Assembly (NCBI RefSeq): GCF_004339595.1
Contig: NZ_SMFU01000007.1
Location: 804,658 to 868,657 of the forward strand
Direction: 5' to 3'
Length of the DNA stretch: 64,000 nt
Source: Marinobacterium mangrovicola
Lineage (GTDB): Bacteria; Pseudomonadota; Gammaproteobacteria; Pseudomonadales; Balneatricaceae
Shown here: piece after piece, positions 10,010 through 19,808 of the stretch
How the letters are laid out: each line of letters begins with the position of its first letter
Position numbering within the stretch: position 1 is the first letter of the stretch
The notes under the pieces: generated by a model
Told to the model about the DNA's origin: nothing
Databases searched by the model: none
The model's input: only the letters and a program-made list of their open reading frames with translations
Made by a program: the position numbers and the translations under genes

Positions 10010-10603
10010 ATGGATATTAATGTTTCCAAAAGCGCTGAATCCTATCTCGCGGAGCTGCTCGCCAAGCAGAACGTGGAGGGCATCGCTGTACGCCTGTTCG
10101 TTACCCAGCCGGGTACGCCTTACGCGGAAACCTGCCTAGCCTACTGTCGCCCGGATGAAGTAAACCCGGAAGACGAAATTTATGATCTGGAACTGCTGCG
10201 CTTCTACATCGAGAAGAACAGCATCCGTTACCTCGAAGAGGCCACTATCGACTTTGCGGAAGACCGTATGGGTGGGCAGCTGACCATCAAGGCGCCGAAC
10301 GCGAAAGTTCCCAAGGTATCCTCGGACAGCCCTCTCGATGAGCAGATCAACTATGTCCTGTACGCCGATATCAATCCGGGTCTTGCCGCGCACGGTGGTG
10401 AGGTCAAGCTTGTAGAGCTGGTGGATGCCGAGCAGGGTCAGGTCGCCGTGCTCAAATTCGGTGGTGGCTGCCAGGGTTGCAGCGCGGTCGATCTGACGCT
10501 GAAGGATGGTGTCGAGAAGACTCTGATGGAGCGTGTTCCCGGTCTTGCCGGTGTACGTGACGTCACCGACCACACCGAAACGACCAACGCTTACTACAAG
10601 TAA
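10010..10603 (+). CDS. nfuA: Fe/S biogenesis protein NfuA
   Basis: This 197-residue cytoplasmic carrier delivers [4Fe-4S] clusters to apoproteins. The N-terminal half is a degenerate A-type carrier domain. The C-terminal Nfu domain holds the cluster-binding CxxC, Cys154 and Cys157, in [12 protein letters not shown]. The length is close to that of E. coli NfuA. It is a single-gene unit between the divergent antiporter gene and lon. No clear IscR site was found in the 140 bases upstream. Confidence 0.95.
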   Translation: MDINVSKSAESYLAELLAKQNVEGIAVRLFVTQPGTPYAETCLAYCRPDEVNPEDEIYDLELLRFYIEKNSIRYLEEATIDFAEDRMGGQLTIKAPNAKVPKVSSDSPLDEQINYVLYADINPGLAAHGGEVKLVELVDAEQGQVAVLKFGGGCQGCSAVDLTLKDGVEKTLMERVPGLAGVRDVTDHTETTNAYYK

Positions 10604-10755
10604 TGCGCCGCTGCGCCGTGCGGTTTGTGCCCGGCGCAGCGCTTTTCCCTTAGCGACATTCTACCAGGCCCGGTTTGTGGCCTCCTCTGATAGCTGATAT
10701 AACGTTTAGAAACTCCACTCCCGCCCGCTAAAAACAGCAATTTGGTCGTAACCGG

Positions 10756-10780
10756 TTGTAATACCGTATAAGGCCCCCAT
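10756..10780 (+). promoter_or_regulatory. Sigma-32-like heat-shock promoter of lon
   Basis: TTGTAA (10756-10761) and CCCCAT (10775-10780) are 13 bases apart. This is close to the heat-shock consensus CTTGAA-N13-15-CCCCAT. They lie about 70 bases upstream of the lon ATG. Lon is a classic sigma-32 target, which supports the reading. Confidence 0.6.
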
Positions 10781-10848
10781 AGATGCATTAAATCCAGTCG
10801 TATCCAGCATCGGACCAGAAACCGATGCGCTGCTAAGAGGCACTCATC

Positions 10849-13272
10849 ATGGATCAACATGAATCAAACGAAGCGGTGACTGTAGAGCTTCCCGTGCTGC
10901 CGTTGCGCGATGTGGTGGTGTACCCGAATATGGTTATTCCGCTCTTCGTTGGCAGGGAAAAGTCGATCCAGGCGCTGGAACTCGCCATGGAGCGCGACAA
11001 GCAGATTCTGCTGGTCGCCCAGCGGAGCGCATCCGAAGATGAGCCCACCTTTGACGACCTGTTCAGCACCGGCACCGTGGCTACCGTTCTGCAGATGCTT
11101 AAGCTGCCAGACGGTACCGTTAAAGTCCTGGTGGAAGGTGAGGAGCGGGCACGTATCCTCGAACTGACCGACGAAGAGGATCACTACGCTGCGAGCGTTG
11201 AAGTGCTCGACGTCGACAACATCAGTGCTTCCGAAACCGATGTCTACAAGCGTACTGCGCTTGATCAGTTCGAACGCTATATCCAGGTCAACAAAAAGAT
11301 TCCGTCCGAAGTTCTGGCTTCGCTGCAGAACATCGAAGATGTGAGCCGCCTGGCCGACACCATCGCCGCACACATGGCGCTGAAGCTGGACGAAAAGCAG
11401 AACCTGCTGGAAATGCTCGGCGCACGTCAGCGTCTCGAGCACCTGATGTCGCTGATGGAAGCGGAGATCGACCTGGTGGAGGTCGAAAAGCGCATACGCG
11501 GTCGCGTCAAGAAACAGATGGAGAAGAGCCAGCGCGAGTACTACCTGAATGAGCAGATGAAGGCTATTCAGAAAGAGCTCGGCGATATGGACGAATCCGG
11601 CGGCAGCGATCTCGACGAGCTGCAGCGCAAGATCGAAAACGCGGGTATGCCGAAAGAGGCGCTCGACAAGACGCTGTCTGAGTTCAACAAGCTCAAGATG
11701 ATGTCTCCGATGAGCGCGGAAGCCACCGTTGTACGTGGTTATATCGACTGGATGCTGCAGATCCCCTGGACCAGCAAAACCCGTGTTCGCATGGATATGA
11801 AACGCGCCGAGAAGATCCTTAACGAAGATCATTACGGTCTCGAAGAGGTTAAACAGCGCATCATCGAATACCTGGCGGTGCAGAAACGCGTCAAGAAACT
11901 GCGTGGTCCGATTCTCTGCCTGGTCGGCCCTCCGGGTGTCGGTAAGACCTCCCTGGGACAGTCCATTGCCCGCGCGACCAATCGTAAGTACGTGCGTATG
12001 GCGCTCGGTGGTGTGCGGGATGAAGCGGAGATCCGCGGTCACCGCCGTACCTACATCGGCTCAATGCCAGGCAAGCTGATCCAGAAGATCTCCAAGATCG
12101 GCGTGAAGAACCCGCTGTTCCTGCTCGATGAGATCGACAAGATGGGTATGGATCATCGTGGCGATCCGGCTTCTGCGCTGCTTGAGGTACTTGATCCGGA
12201 GCAGAACAGCACCTTCAACGATCACTACCTGGAGGTAGATTACGATCTCTCTGATGTGCTGTTTGTCTGCACCTCGAATTCGATGAACATTCCGGGTCCT
12301 CTGCTGGACCGCATGGAGATCATCCGTATTCCGGGTTATACCGAAGACGAGAAGCTAAACATCGCGCGTAAGTACCTGACGCCGAAACAGATCAAGCAGA
12401 ACGGTCTGAAAGCGAAAGAGCTGGAGATCGATGACTCTGCAATCATCGACATGATCCGCTACTACACCCGCGAAGCCGGTGTACGTGGTCTGGAGCGTGA
12501 GATCGCCAAGGTTTGCCGCAAGGTGATCAAGGAGATCACCCTCGGTGGCGTAAACGAAGCGATTACCGTCAGCTCCGACAACCTCGAGCATTACTGCGGT
12601 GTACACAAACACAAGTTTGGTATGGCCGAGGAAGAGGATCTGGTGGGTCACGTTACCGGTCTTGCCTGGACTCAGGTGGGTGGTGACATCCTCACCATAG
12701 AATCGGCTGTGGTGCCGGGTAAGGGGCGCCTGACCCATACCGGTTCACTGGGTGACGTCATGAAGGAATCGATCCAGGCGGCGATGACGGTGGTCAGAAG
12801 CCGTGCCCGTACCCTGGGGATCCGTTCCGACTTCCATGAGAAGCATGACCTGCATATTCACGTACCTGAGGGCGCAACACCGAAGGATGGCCCGAGCGCG
12901 GGTATCGGTATGTGCACCGCTCTGGTGTCGGCACTGACCCAGATTCCCGTACGTGCGGATGTCGCCATGACCGGTGAAATCACGCTGCGCGGACAGGTTC
13001 TGCCGATCGGTGGTTTGAAGGAAAAACTGCTTGCGGCCCACCGTGGCGGCATTAAAACCGTTATCATCCCTGACGAGAATCAACGCGATCTGAAGGAAAT
13101 TCCCGACAATATCAAAGCTGATCTCGACATTAAGCCGGTTCAGTGGATTGATGAGGTTCTGGATATTGCGTTGGCATACCAGCCCAAGCCTCTTACTGAA
13201 GAAGAGGATAAAGTGGTTGCAGGTGAGCCGAAGAACGGCAAGAATGAGTCCGGTCAATTGAGCACGCACTAG
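10849..13272 (+). CDS. lon: ATP-dependent protease Lon
   Basis: This 807-residue cytoplasmic AAA+ serine protease degrades misfolded and regulatory proteins. The N-terminal LON substrate-binding domain spans about 10-205, followed by a coiled region. The ATPase domain has Walker A GPPGVGKT (Lys366) and Walker B LFLLDEID. The protease domain carries the Ser683/Lys726 dyad in GPSAG and GGLKEK, at the same 43-residue distance as in E. coli Lon. AAGAGG precedes the ATG. A heat-shock-type promoter lies upstream and hupB follows, the same lon-hupB order as in E. coli. Confidence 0.98.
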   Translation: MDQHESNEAVTVELPVLPLRDVVVYPNMVIPLFVGREKSIQALELAMERDKQILLVAQRSASEDEPTFDDLFSTGTVATVLQMLKLPDGTVKVLVEGEERARILELTDEEDHYAASVEVLDVDNISASETDVYKRTALDQFERYIQVNKKIPSEVLASLQNIEDVSRLADTIAAHMALKLDEKQNLLEMLGARQRLEHLMSLMEAEIDLVEVEKRIRGRVKKQMEKSQREYYLNEQMKAIQKELGDMDESGGSDLDELQRKIENAGMPKEALDKTLSEFNKLKMMSPMSAEATVVRGYIDWMLQIPWTSKTRVRMDMKRAEKILNEDHYGLEEVKQRIIEYLAVQKRVKKLRGPILCLVGPPGVGKTSLGQSIARATNRKYVRMALGGVRDEAEIRGHRRTYIGSMPGKLIQKISKIGVKNPLFLLDEIDKMGMDHRGDPASALLEVLDPEQNSTFNDHYLEVDYDLSDVLFVCTSNSMNIPGPLLDRMEIIRIPGYTEDEKLNIARKYLTPKQIKQNGLKAKELEIDDSAIIDMIRYYTREAGVRGLEREIAKVCRKVIKEITLGGVNEAITVSSDNLEHYCGVHKHKFGMAEEEDLVGHVTGLAWTQVGGDILTIESAVVPGKGRLTHTGSLGDVMKESIQAAMTVVRSRARTLGIRSDFHEKHDLHIHVPEGATPKDGPSAGIGMCTALVSALTQIPVRADVAMTGEITLRGQVLPIGGLKEKLLAAHRGGIKTVIIPDENQRDLKEIPDNIKADLDIKPVQWIDEVLDIALAYQPKPLTEEEDKVVAGEPKNGKNESGQLSTH

Positions 13273-13305
13273 CCAGAGGCCCCGGAATAAAAGGGCTCCA
13301 GCCAG

Positions 13306-13335
13306 TTGACACTCGTTTCAGCCAGTTGGTATAAA
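13306..13335 (+). promoter_or_regulatory. Sigma-70 promoter of hupB
   Basis: A perfect -35 TTGACA (13306-13311) and a -10 TATAAA (13330-13335) are separated by 18 bases, about 75 bases before the hupB start. The decamer CAGCCAGTTG occurs twice here, once overlapping the -35 and once in the spacer. Confidence 0.7.
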
Positions 13336-13410
13336 GTGCGTGACTACACGCTGGGTAAGTATTTTTTACATAGAGCAAAATAACGACTCGATGCATAAAA
13401 GGGGAACAAT

Positions 13411-13683
13411 GTGAATAAGTCTGAACTGATCGACGCAATTGCCGATTCAGCCGATATTCCTAAAGCGGCTGCCGGTCGTGCGCTGGACGCAGCGCTGGAA
13501 GCAGTGACTGGTGCTCTGCAGAAGGGCGAGTCTGTTGCGCTGGTAGGTTTCGGTACCTTTTCAGTGAAGGAGCGCGCTGCACGTACCGGTCGCAACCCGC
13601 AGACCGGCAAACCGATCGAGATCGCTGCCGCTACTCTGCCGACTTTCAAGCCTGGCAAGGCTCTCAAGGACGCCGTTAACTAA
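13411..13683 (+). CDS. hupB: DNA-binding protein HU (beta-like)
   Basis: This 90-residue histone-like protein bends and compacts DNA as a dimer. The family signature is visible as [21 protein letters not shown] at about 46-66, with the DNA-contacting arm reaching the proline in NPQTG. Translation starts at a GTG with AAGGGGA a few bases upstream; the overlapping ATG at 13409 would read straight into a stop. Its own strong promoter separates it from lon. The tRNA-Asp gene begins 33 bases after its stop. Confidence 0.96.
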   Translation: MNKSELIDAIADSADIPKAAAGRALDAALEAVTGALQKGESVALVGFGTFSVKERAARTGRNPQTGKPIEIAAATLPTFKPGKALKDAVN

Positions 13684-13716
13684 TAAACGCGCCGTTCGAA
13701 GTGCTGATCAGGTTCA

Positions 13717-13793
13717 GGAGCGGTAGTTCAGCTGGTTAGAATACCTGCCTGTCACGCAGGGGGTCGCGGGTTCGAGTCCCGTCCGTTCCGCCA
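13717..13793 (+). tRNA. tRNA-Asp (anticodon GTC)
   Basis: This is a 77-base cloverleaf with CCA encoded. The acceptor stem GGAGCGG pairs with CCGTTCC (one wobble). The anticodon arm is CCTGC-CTGTCAC-GCAGG with GTC at 13751-13753. The T-arm contains GGTTCGAGTCC. It is followed at once by an intrinsic terminator. Confidence 0.97.
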
Positions 13794-13800
13794 GATCGGA

Positions 13801-13832
13801 AAAGCGCATTCAACCTGAATGCGCTTTTTTTT
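13801..13832 (+). terminator. Intrinsic terminator after tRNA-Asp
   Basis: A near-perfect 12-bp stem AAAGCGCATTCA (13801-13812) / TGAATGCGCTTT (13816-13827) with a 3-base loop runs into a T tract. Confidence 0.9.
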
Positions 13833-13866
13833 TAGAACTTGTTTCAGTTTTGCTGATCGATTTAAG

Positions 13867-14101
13867 GGAAGCTACGAATAAGTCCACAGCATCTCAGGCT
13901 TCCAGGCCCGGTCGCTATCAGGGCGGACTTTTGCAGGCGTAGTACTCCTGCTGCAAAAAAGTTCAACACAGAGAGCGAGTTAGCCTGTAAGCTGCGAAAC
14001 GCGTGATGTGGTGCTAACGCAAGGGTGCAGTGAGTAAAGAGCTCCCCGCACCAGGGTGCCGCAGACAACGCCGAGAGACTGTTGATCTATTCGTAGCTTC
14101 C
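13867..14101. mobile_element. MITE-like element with terminal inverted repeats
   Basis: This 235-bp non-coding stretch is bounded by perfect 14-bp inverted repeats, GGAAGCTACGAATA at 13867-13880 and its complement at 14088-14101. The match continues inward to 20 of 23 positions. Internally, GGACTTTTGCAG and CTGCAAAAAAGTTC form a second dyad. There is no credible reading frame. The size and symmetry suit a miniature inverted-repeat transposable element or a deleted insertion sequence. No clear target-site duplication is seen, so the boundaries are inferred from the repeats. It fills nearly all of the gap between the tRNA terminator and ppiD. Confidence 0.55.
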
Positions 14102-14133
14102 TCCAGACACCAAATTTAGGGCTATCGCAGACA

Positions 14134-16011
14134 ATGCTTCAAACCATCAGGGAAAATTCTAAGGGCATCATCGCCAAGGTGATCGTTGGCCTGATAGCGA
14201 TCACCTTCGCGCTGTTTGGCGTGGAGTCGCTGATCAGCCTCGCTAATCAGGAACCGGCTCCGGCCGAGGTTAACGGCGAAGATATCAGCCAGCAGGATCT
14301 GTTTCAGGGGATGGAGCTTCAGCGCCGGCAGTTGCTCGCTCAGATGGGTGAGAACGCGGATCCTTCCGCCATTGATGACAAGCTGCTGCGCCAGATGGTG
14401 CTGGATGGTCTGATCCAGCGTACTGTGCTGCTGCAGAACGCCGATGAGATGGGTTTCCATCTTTCCGAGCAGATGATCGACCAGATGATCGTCTCTACCC
14501 CTCAGTTCCAGGTCGACGGCAAGTTCGATCGCAATCAGTTTGAAGCGGTGCTGCGTAGCGCTGGTTTCACCCCGCTGATGTATCGCGACCTGATTCGCAA
14601 GGAACAGCTGATCCAGCAGGCGCAGATGGGTTACATGCTGTCTGAATTTTCCACTCAGAGCGAGCTTGAGCGTCTCGTCGCTCTGGATCGCCAGACCCGC
14701 GATATCGATTACCTGAATGTCAGTATCGATCCCGCCTCGGTTGATATCAGTGATGAAGAACTTCAGGCTGCCTATGACGAGCAGGCTGACTCGCTGGTGA
14801 CCGAAGAGCAGGTTGCGGTGAACTACGTAGAGTTGGATCGCACTGACTTTGCACGTCCGGATGATGTCAGCGAAGCGGATATCCAGGCTGCCTACGATCG
14901 CATGCTGGCAGGCTACGAAGCCGATGAAGAGCGTGAAGCGCGTCATATTCTGGTTGATATCACTCCAGACCGTGATGAAGATCAGGCGCTTGCCAAGGCT
15001 CAGGAGCTGCGTCAGGAGATCGTTGACGGTGCGGACTTCGCTGCAGTGGCCAAACGTGAATCCGGCGACCTGGGTTCCGCCGATCAGGGCGGTGAGCTCG
15101 GCTACAACGGTCGTGGAGTGTTCGTCGGTCCGTTTGAAGACGCGCTGTTTGATCTTGAGCCGGGTGAGGTTTCCGAGCCGGTCCGTACCGAGTTCGGTTA
15201 CCACCTGATCAAGCTTGAAGATGTGCGCGAAACCTCTGCGCCGACTCTGGCGGAAGCGGAAGCTGACCTGCGTGAGCAGGTAGCTCAGGAAGCCGCAGAG
15301 CAGGATTATGTGGCCGCGCTCGAAACCCTTGCCGACCTGAGCTTCTCCAGCAGCGGTCTGCAGGCCGTATCTGAAGAGCTGGGTCTTGAGATTCGCAGCT
15401 CCCAGCCGTTTGGGCGTACCGGCGGTTCAGATGAGGTTACTTCTTCACAGCGTGTGGTTGATGCTGCTTACAGTGAAGCGGTGCTGGAAGAGGATCTCAA
15501 CAGCGATCCGATCGAGCTGGATTCCGGTCGTACCGTCGTGGTTCACCTGAAAGAGCACCTGGAGCCGCGTCAGCTGGCGTTTGAAGAGGTTCGCGATCAA
15601 CTGGAGCAGCAGCTGCGCGCCGAAAAGGCAGCTCAGCAGGCCGAAGAGCGTGTTGAGACTCTGATGGCAGGTCTGGAGTCGGGCAGTACGCTTGCGGATC
15701 TCGAAGCGGATAGCGTTTGGCAGTCTCATGCCGCCGCGGGTCGTGGTGACAGCAATCTGCCTGCGGCAGTGGTGCAGAAGGCCTTCGCCATGCCGAAGCC
15801 TGCCGAGGGCGAGACCAGCTATGGTATCGCTGCGCTGGATGATGGTTCTCGAGCGGTTGTGGTCGTACGTTCCGTGCAGGAAGGCGACGGTGAGCTGAGT
15901 GATGAAGAGCATGCGGCACTGGCTTCCATGATCTCCTCCCAGCGTGGTCAGCAGGTTTACCGTGCCCACATCGACTACCTCCGCGATCAGGCAGAAGTCG
16001 AGACAAACTGA
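14134..16011 (+). CDS. ppiD: Peptidyl-prolyl cis-trans isomerase/periplasmic chaperone PpiD
   Basis: This 625-residue protein is anchored in the inner membrane by one N-terminal segment (about 12-32, KVIVGLIAITFALFG) and faces the periplasm. There it assists proteins leaving the Sec translocon. A SurA-like N-terminal chaperone region is followed by one parvulin rotamase domain at about 265-360, with ARHILVD, GGELGYNGRG and GYHLIKLE visible. The C-terminal part is rich in acidic and glutamine residues. The position downstream of lon and hupB is a conserved gammaproteobacterial order, here interrupted by a tRNA and a MITE-like element. A terminator follows. Confidence 0.93.
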   Translation: MLQTIRENSKGIIAKVIVGLIAITFALFGVESLISLANQEPAPAEVNGEDISQQDLFQGMELQRRQLLAQMGENADPSAIDDKLLRQMVLDGLIQRTVLLQNADEMGFHLSEQMIDQMIVSTPQFQVDGKFDRNQFEAVLRSAGFTPLMYRDLIRKEQLIQQAQMGYMLSEFSTQSELERLVALDRQTRDIDYLNVSIDPASVDISDEELQAAYDEQADSLVTEEQVAVNYVELDRTDFARPDDVSEADIQAAYDRMLAGYEADEEREARHILVDITPDRDEDQALAKAQELRQEIVDGADFAAVAKRESGDLGSADQGGELGYNGRGVFVGPFEDALFDLEPGEVSEPVRTEFGYHLIKLEDVRETSAPTLAEAEADLREQVAQEAAEQDYVAALETLADLSFSSSGLQAVSEELGLEIRSSQPFGRTGGSDEVTSSQRVVDAAYSEAVLEEDLNSDPIELDSGRTVVVHLKEHLEPRQLAFEEVRDQLEQQLRAEKAAQQAEERVETLMAGLESGSTLADLEADSVWQSHAAAGRGDSNLPAAVVQKAFAMPKPAEGETSYGIAALDDGSRAVVVVRSVQEGDGELSDEEHAALASMISSQRGQQVYRAHIDYLRDQAEVETN

Positions 16012-16030
16012 TCAGTATCCGAAACTGAAA

Positions 16031-16055
16031 AAGCCGGCGTTAGCCGGCTTTTTTA
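16031..16055 (+). terminator. Intrinsic terminator between ppiD and yejF
   Basis: AAGCCGGC (16031-16038) pairs with GCCGGCTT (16043-16050) over a GTTA loop and is followed by T residues. It serves ppiD. The A tract on the other side could let it act for the converging yej transcript as well. Confidence 0.85.
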
Positions 16056-16082
16056 TGTCTGTAGATCAGGTTGCGAAGCGTT

Positions 16083-17678
16083 TTAATCGAGTCCGGCAGC
16101 CTGCAATAGCTTCTGGGTATAGGGGTGTTGTGCCTGTTGGAAGATTGCATCGGCCGGTCCACTTTCAACGACTCGACCCTTATGCATTACGGCCACGCGA
16201 TGGCTGAGTGCGCGAACCACGGCCAGGTCGTGGCTGATGAACAGGTAGCTGAGTCGGTAACGCTTCTGCAGGTCACGCAACAGCTCGATGATCTGTTTCT
16301 GAACGGTGCGATCCAGTGCAGAGGTGGGTTCGTCGAGCACAATCAATTCCGGTTTCAGGATCAAGGCCCGGGCAATAGCGATACGTTGGCGCTGACCGCC
16401 GGAAAATTCGTGCGGATAGCGATGTCTCACCTCCGGGTCCAGGCCTACATCACGTAACACCTGGGTCACGCGTTGTTCGATCTCGGTCTGATCCTGCTGG
16501 CCCTGTACAACCAGTCCTTCGGAGATGATCTCCGCGACGGACATGCGTGGGCTCAGACTGCCGTAGGGATCCTGGAAAACGATCTGCATCTGCTTGCGCA
16601 GCGGCTTGATCTGCTTCTGTTTTAGCTGTTCGATCGCTTCGTCCTTGAACAGAATTGGCCCCTGGGATGGCGCCAGCCGCAACAGTGCCAGGGCCAGGGT
16701 GGTTTTACCGGACCCGGATTCGCCAACGATACCCAGGGTTTCCCCGTGATCGATAGTCAGGCTGACGCCATCGACCGCTTTAAAGTGATCGACCGTGCGC
16801 TTGAAGAAGCCTTTTTTGATCGGGAACCAGACGCGCAGGTGATCGGTGCTCAGCAGCGGCGCCGGAGTGCTGTTTAACGGCAGAGGTCGCCCGCTGGGCT
16901 CGGCGTCGAGCAGTTTGCGGGTGTAAGGGTGCTGGGGGGTGTTAAACAGCGCCTGACAGGATTGTTCCTCAACGATGCTGCCCTGGTACATGACGCAAAC
17001 CCGGTCCGCATGACGACGTACGATATTGAGGTCGTGGGTGATCAGCAGAATCGACATGCCGAGCTTGCGCTGGAGGTCCCGCAGCAGCTCCAGAATCTGC
17101 TGTTGGATGGTGACATCCAGAGCTGTGGTCGGCTCGTCGGCGATCAGCAGTTCCGGGTCGTTGGCCAGTGCCATGGCGATCATGACGCGCTGGCGCTGAC
17201 CTCCGGAGAGCTCATGCGGGTAGTGGTTGAGGCGCTCTTCGCCGTTATCGATACCGACCAGCTCCAGCAGCTCGAGAGCCCTTTGTCGCGCCTTGGTGCC
17301 GGTAACGCCGCGATGCAGGCGCAGGGTTTCGGTGATCTGCTGCTCAATGCGATGCAGTGGATTCAGCGAGGTCATCGGCTCCTGGAAGATCATCCCCACC
17401 CGGTTGCCGCGGATTTCGCGCAGCTGGCTCTCCGGTGCCTTCAGCAGATTTGTGCCCTGAAAGCGGATTTCGCCCTCAGGGTAGGAAGCCTGATGCGGCG
17501 GCAGTAGTCGTAGCAGAGAGAGTGCGGTTACCGATTTTCCAGAGCCGGATTCTCCCACCAGTGCCAGAGTTTCGCCTTTGTTAAGCTGGAAGCTGACCCC
17601 TTTAACCACCGGTTGGCTGGTTGCCGGATCACCGAAGGTGACCGACAGGTTGTCTATTTCAAACAGGGTGTCGGTCAT
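16083..17678 (-). CDS. yejF: Peptide ABC transporter, fused double ATP-binding subunit YejF
   Basis: This 531-residue cytoplasmic subunit carries two complete ABC ATPase domains. The first has Walker [10 protein letters not shown] near residue 40 and LSGGQRQR. The second, after about residue 270, has [17 protein letters not shown] and LDEPTSALD. Both are followed by the oligopeptide-transporter C-terminal zone ([16 protein letters not shown]). It powers the YejABE importer, the family that takes up oligopeptides and microcin C. Its ATG overlaps the yejE stop as ATGA, indicating translational coupling at the end of a yejABEF operon. Confidence 0.93.
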   Translation of the reverse strand: MTDTLFEIDNLSVTFGDPATSQPVVKGVSFQLNKGETLALVGESGSGKSVTALSLLRLLPPHQASYPEGEIRFQGTNLLKAPESQLREIRGNRVGMIFQEPMTSLNPLHRIEQQITETLRLHRGVTGTKARQRALELLELVGIDNGEERLNHYPHELSGGQRQRVMIAMALANDPELLIADEPTTALDVTIQQQILELLRDLQRKLGMSILLITHDLNIVRRHADRVCVMYQGSIVEEQSCQALFNTPQHPYTRKLLDAEPSGRPLPLNSTPAPLLSTDHLRVWFPIKKGFFKRTVDHFKAVDGVSLTIDHGETLGIVGESGSGKTTLALALLRLAPSQGPILFKDEAIEQLKQKQIKPLRKQMQIVFQDPYGSLSPRMSVAEIISEGLVVQGQQDQTEIEQRVTQVLRDVGLDPEVRHRYPHEFSGGQRQRIAIARALILKPELIVLDEPTSALDRTVQKQIIELLRDLQKRYRLSYLFISHDLAVVRALSHRVAVMHKGRVVESGPADAIFQQAQHPYTQKLLQAAGLD

Positions 17679-18715
17679 AGTGTTTTCCTTGGGTCGAACG
17701 CATCCCTGACCGCTTCACCGATAAAGATAAGCAGTGTCAGCATCAGTGACAGCGTCAGAAACGCTGTCAGTCCGAGCCAGGGGGCCTGCAGGTTTTCCTT
17801 GCCCTGGGCTACCAGTTCGCCCAGCGAAGGGGAGCCCGGCGGCAGGCCGAAGCCGAGAAAGTCCAGTGCGGTCAGGGTGACGATGCCGCCGTTGAAGATG
17901 AACGGCATAAAAGTCAGTGTGGCAACCATGGCGTTGGGTAGCACATGCCGGTACATGATCTGCAGGTTATCGACGCCCAGCGCGCGTGCTGCTCGGACAT
18001 ATTCCAGGTTTCGGCCTCTGAGAAACTCAGCGCGGACCACATCCACCAGATTCATCCAGGAGAACAGCAGCATGATGCCCAGCAGCCACCAGAAGTTGGG
18101 TTCGACCAGGCTGGCTAGAATAATCAGCAGGAACAGCACCGGCAGGCCGGACCAGATTTCGATGAAGCGCTGAAACAGCAGATCGATCTTGCCGCCGTAG
18201 TAGCCCTGCACGGCGCCCGCAGCCACCCCAATCACCGAGCTGGCGAGGGTCAGTACCAGGGCGAACAGCACGGAGATGCGGAAGCCGTAGATGACGCGGG
18301 CAGTCACATCACGGCCCTGATCGTCAGTGCCCAGCCAGTTCTCGGCGCTGGGTGGGGAGGGCGCCGGCACCGGTAGGTCATAATTAATCGTGTCGTAGCT
18401 GAAGCGGATCGGCGGCCAGACCATCCAGCCGCCGTTGTCGGTGATCAGCTCCTCAATATAGGGATCCTTGTAGTCGGCGGGGGTGTCGAATTCGCCGCCA
18501 AACTCCAGCTCTGAGTAGCTGTTCAGTATCGGCGTGTAGAGCTCGCCCTGGTAGCCGATCAGGATCGGCTTGTCGTTGGCGATCAGTTCGGCGCCGAGGC
18601 TGAGGATAAACAGCGCGAGAAAGATCCAGAGCGACCAGAAGCCGCGACGGTTGCGTCGAAATGCCTGGAGGCGGCGTTTCTGTATCGGTGTCAGTGTTGG
18701 CATCAGGTTGGCCAT
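17675..18715 (-). CDS. yejE: Peptide ABC transporter permease YejE
   Basis: This 346-residue inner-membrane permease is of the DppC/OppC class. It has an N-terminal segment (about 30-50), a large periplasmic loop, and a C-terminal permease core with the binding-protein-dependent transport motif around AARALGVDNLQIMYRHVLPN. The start at 18715 is chosen because GGGAGG lies six bases upstream and it sits one base beyond the yejB stop. An upstream ATG at 18757 would overlap yejB. The paired permease and the double ATPase are its direct neighbours. Confidence 0.92.
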   Translation of the reverse strand: MANLMPTLTPIQKRRLQAFRRNRRGFWSLWIFLALFILSLGAELIANDKPILIGYQGELYTPILNSYSELEFGGEFDTPADYKDPYIEELITDNGGWMVWPPIRFSYDTINYDLPVPAPSPPSAENWLGTDDQGRDVTARVIYGFRISVLFALVLTLASSVIGVAAGAVQGYYGGKIDLLFQRFIEIWSGLPVLFLLIILASLVEPNFWWLLGIMLLFSWMNLVDVVRAEFLRGRNLEYVRAARALGVDNLQIMYRHVLPNAMVATLTFMPFIFNGGIVTLTALDFLGFGLPPGSPSLGELVAQGKENLQAPWLGLTAFLTLSLMLTLLIFIGEAVRDAFDPRKTL

Positions 18716-18716
18716 C

Positions 18717-19808
18717 TCAGACCTCCCTGCTTTCAAAGTCGATGCGCGGATCGACAAAGGTGTAGGTCAAATCCGATACCAGTTTCAGGATCAACCCGAC
18801 CAGCGTGAAGATGTAGAGAGTGCCGAAAATTACCGGGTAGTCCCGGTTGATGACCGCCTCGTAACCGAGTAGGCCAAGGCCGTCGAGGGAGAAGATAACC
18901 TCGATCAGCATGGAGCCGGTGAAGAAGATACCGATCAGAGCGGCGGGCATGCCGGCGATGATCAGTAGCATGGCGTTACGGAACACATGGCCGTAAAGCA
19001 CGCCGCGCTCGTTAAGGCCCTTGGCTCTGGCGGTCAGCACATACTGTTTATGGATCTCGTCCAGAAAGGCGTTTTTGGTCAGCATGGTCAGCGTGGCAAA
19101 ACTGGATACCACCGATGCCAGTACCGGCAGGGTGATGTGCCAGAAGTAGTCGCCGATCTGCTGCCAGAGGGTCATCTCGTCAAAGTCTGGAGAGGTGAGA
19201 CCGCGCAGGGGGAACCATTCGAAGTAGGTGCCACCGGCAAACAGCACGATCAGCAGGATGGCGAACAGGAAGTTGGGAATCGCGTAGCCGACGATAACGA
19301 AGCTGCTGCTCCAGACATCGAACGGGGTTCCATCCTTAACCGCTTTGCGAATCCCCAGTGGCACCGAGATAAGGTAGGTCAGCAGGGTGGTCCAGAGCCC
19401 CAGCGAGATCGATACCGGCATCTTCTCGATGATCAGCTCGACCACGGTTTTGTCGCTGTAGAAGCTGCGCCCGAAATCGAAGGTCAGGTAGTCACCGAGC
19501 ATCTTTATAAAGCGCTCATGGGGCGGCTTATCGAAGCCGTACATCTGTTCGATATCAGCAATGAGTTGTGGGTCCAGGCCCTGAGCACCGCGGTAGCCGC
19601 TCCCCTCGGAAGAGGAGCCGGCGGCCAGGTCGGACTGGGCGCCAGCGCCGATGCGGTTGCTGGCGTCCACGCCGAGCCCCTGGAGGTGAGCGATGGTCTG
19701 TTCTACAGGGCCGCCCGGGGCGAGCTGGATGATAAGGAAGTTAAGTAGCAGGATCCCGAACAGGGTCGGGATCATCAGCAGTACGCGTCGAAGTACATAT
19801 GCTCCCAT
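18717..19808 (-). CDS. yejB: Peptide ABC transporter permease YejB
   Basis: This 363-residue inner-membrane permease (E. coli YejB is of nearly equal size) is of the DppB/OppB class. The N-terminal segment [18 protein letters not shown] and the motif [20 protein letters not shown] are diagnostic. The ATG at 19808 overlaps the yejA stop (TGATG), so the genes are coupled. An insertion rich in Gly/Ser near residues 50-70 ([18 protein letters not shown]) lies in the first periplasmic loop. Confidence 0.92.
   Translation of the reverse strand: MGAYVLRRVLLMIPTLFGILLLNFLIIQLAPGGPVEQTIAHLQGLGVDASNRIGAGAQSDLAAGSSSEGSGYRGAQGLDPQLIADIEQMYGFDKPPHERFIKMLGDYLTFDFGRSFYSDKTVVELIIEKMPVSISLGLWTTLLTYLISVPLGIRKAVKDGTPFDVWSSSFVIVGYAIPNFLFAILLIVLFAGGTYFEWFPLRGLTSPDFDEMTLWQQIGDYFWHITLPVLASVVSSFATLTMLTKNAFLDEIHKQYVLTARAKGLNERGVLYGHVFRNAMLLIIAGMPAALIGIFFTGSMLIEVIFSLDGLGLLGYEAVINRDYPVIFGTLYIFTLVGLILKLVSDLTYTFVDPRIDFESREV

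Noticed and set aside
10864-12042. 392-codon open frame antisense to lon
   Set aside because: It mirrors the conserved Lon coding sequence, has no start context and its translation has no family features.
14122-15204. 360-codon open frame antisense to ppiD
   Set aside because: It lies wholly opposite a clear PpiD gene, has no ribosome site and encodes no recognisable domain. It reflects codon bias of the real gene.
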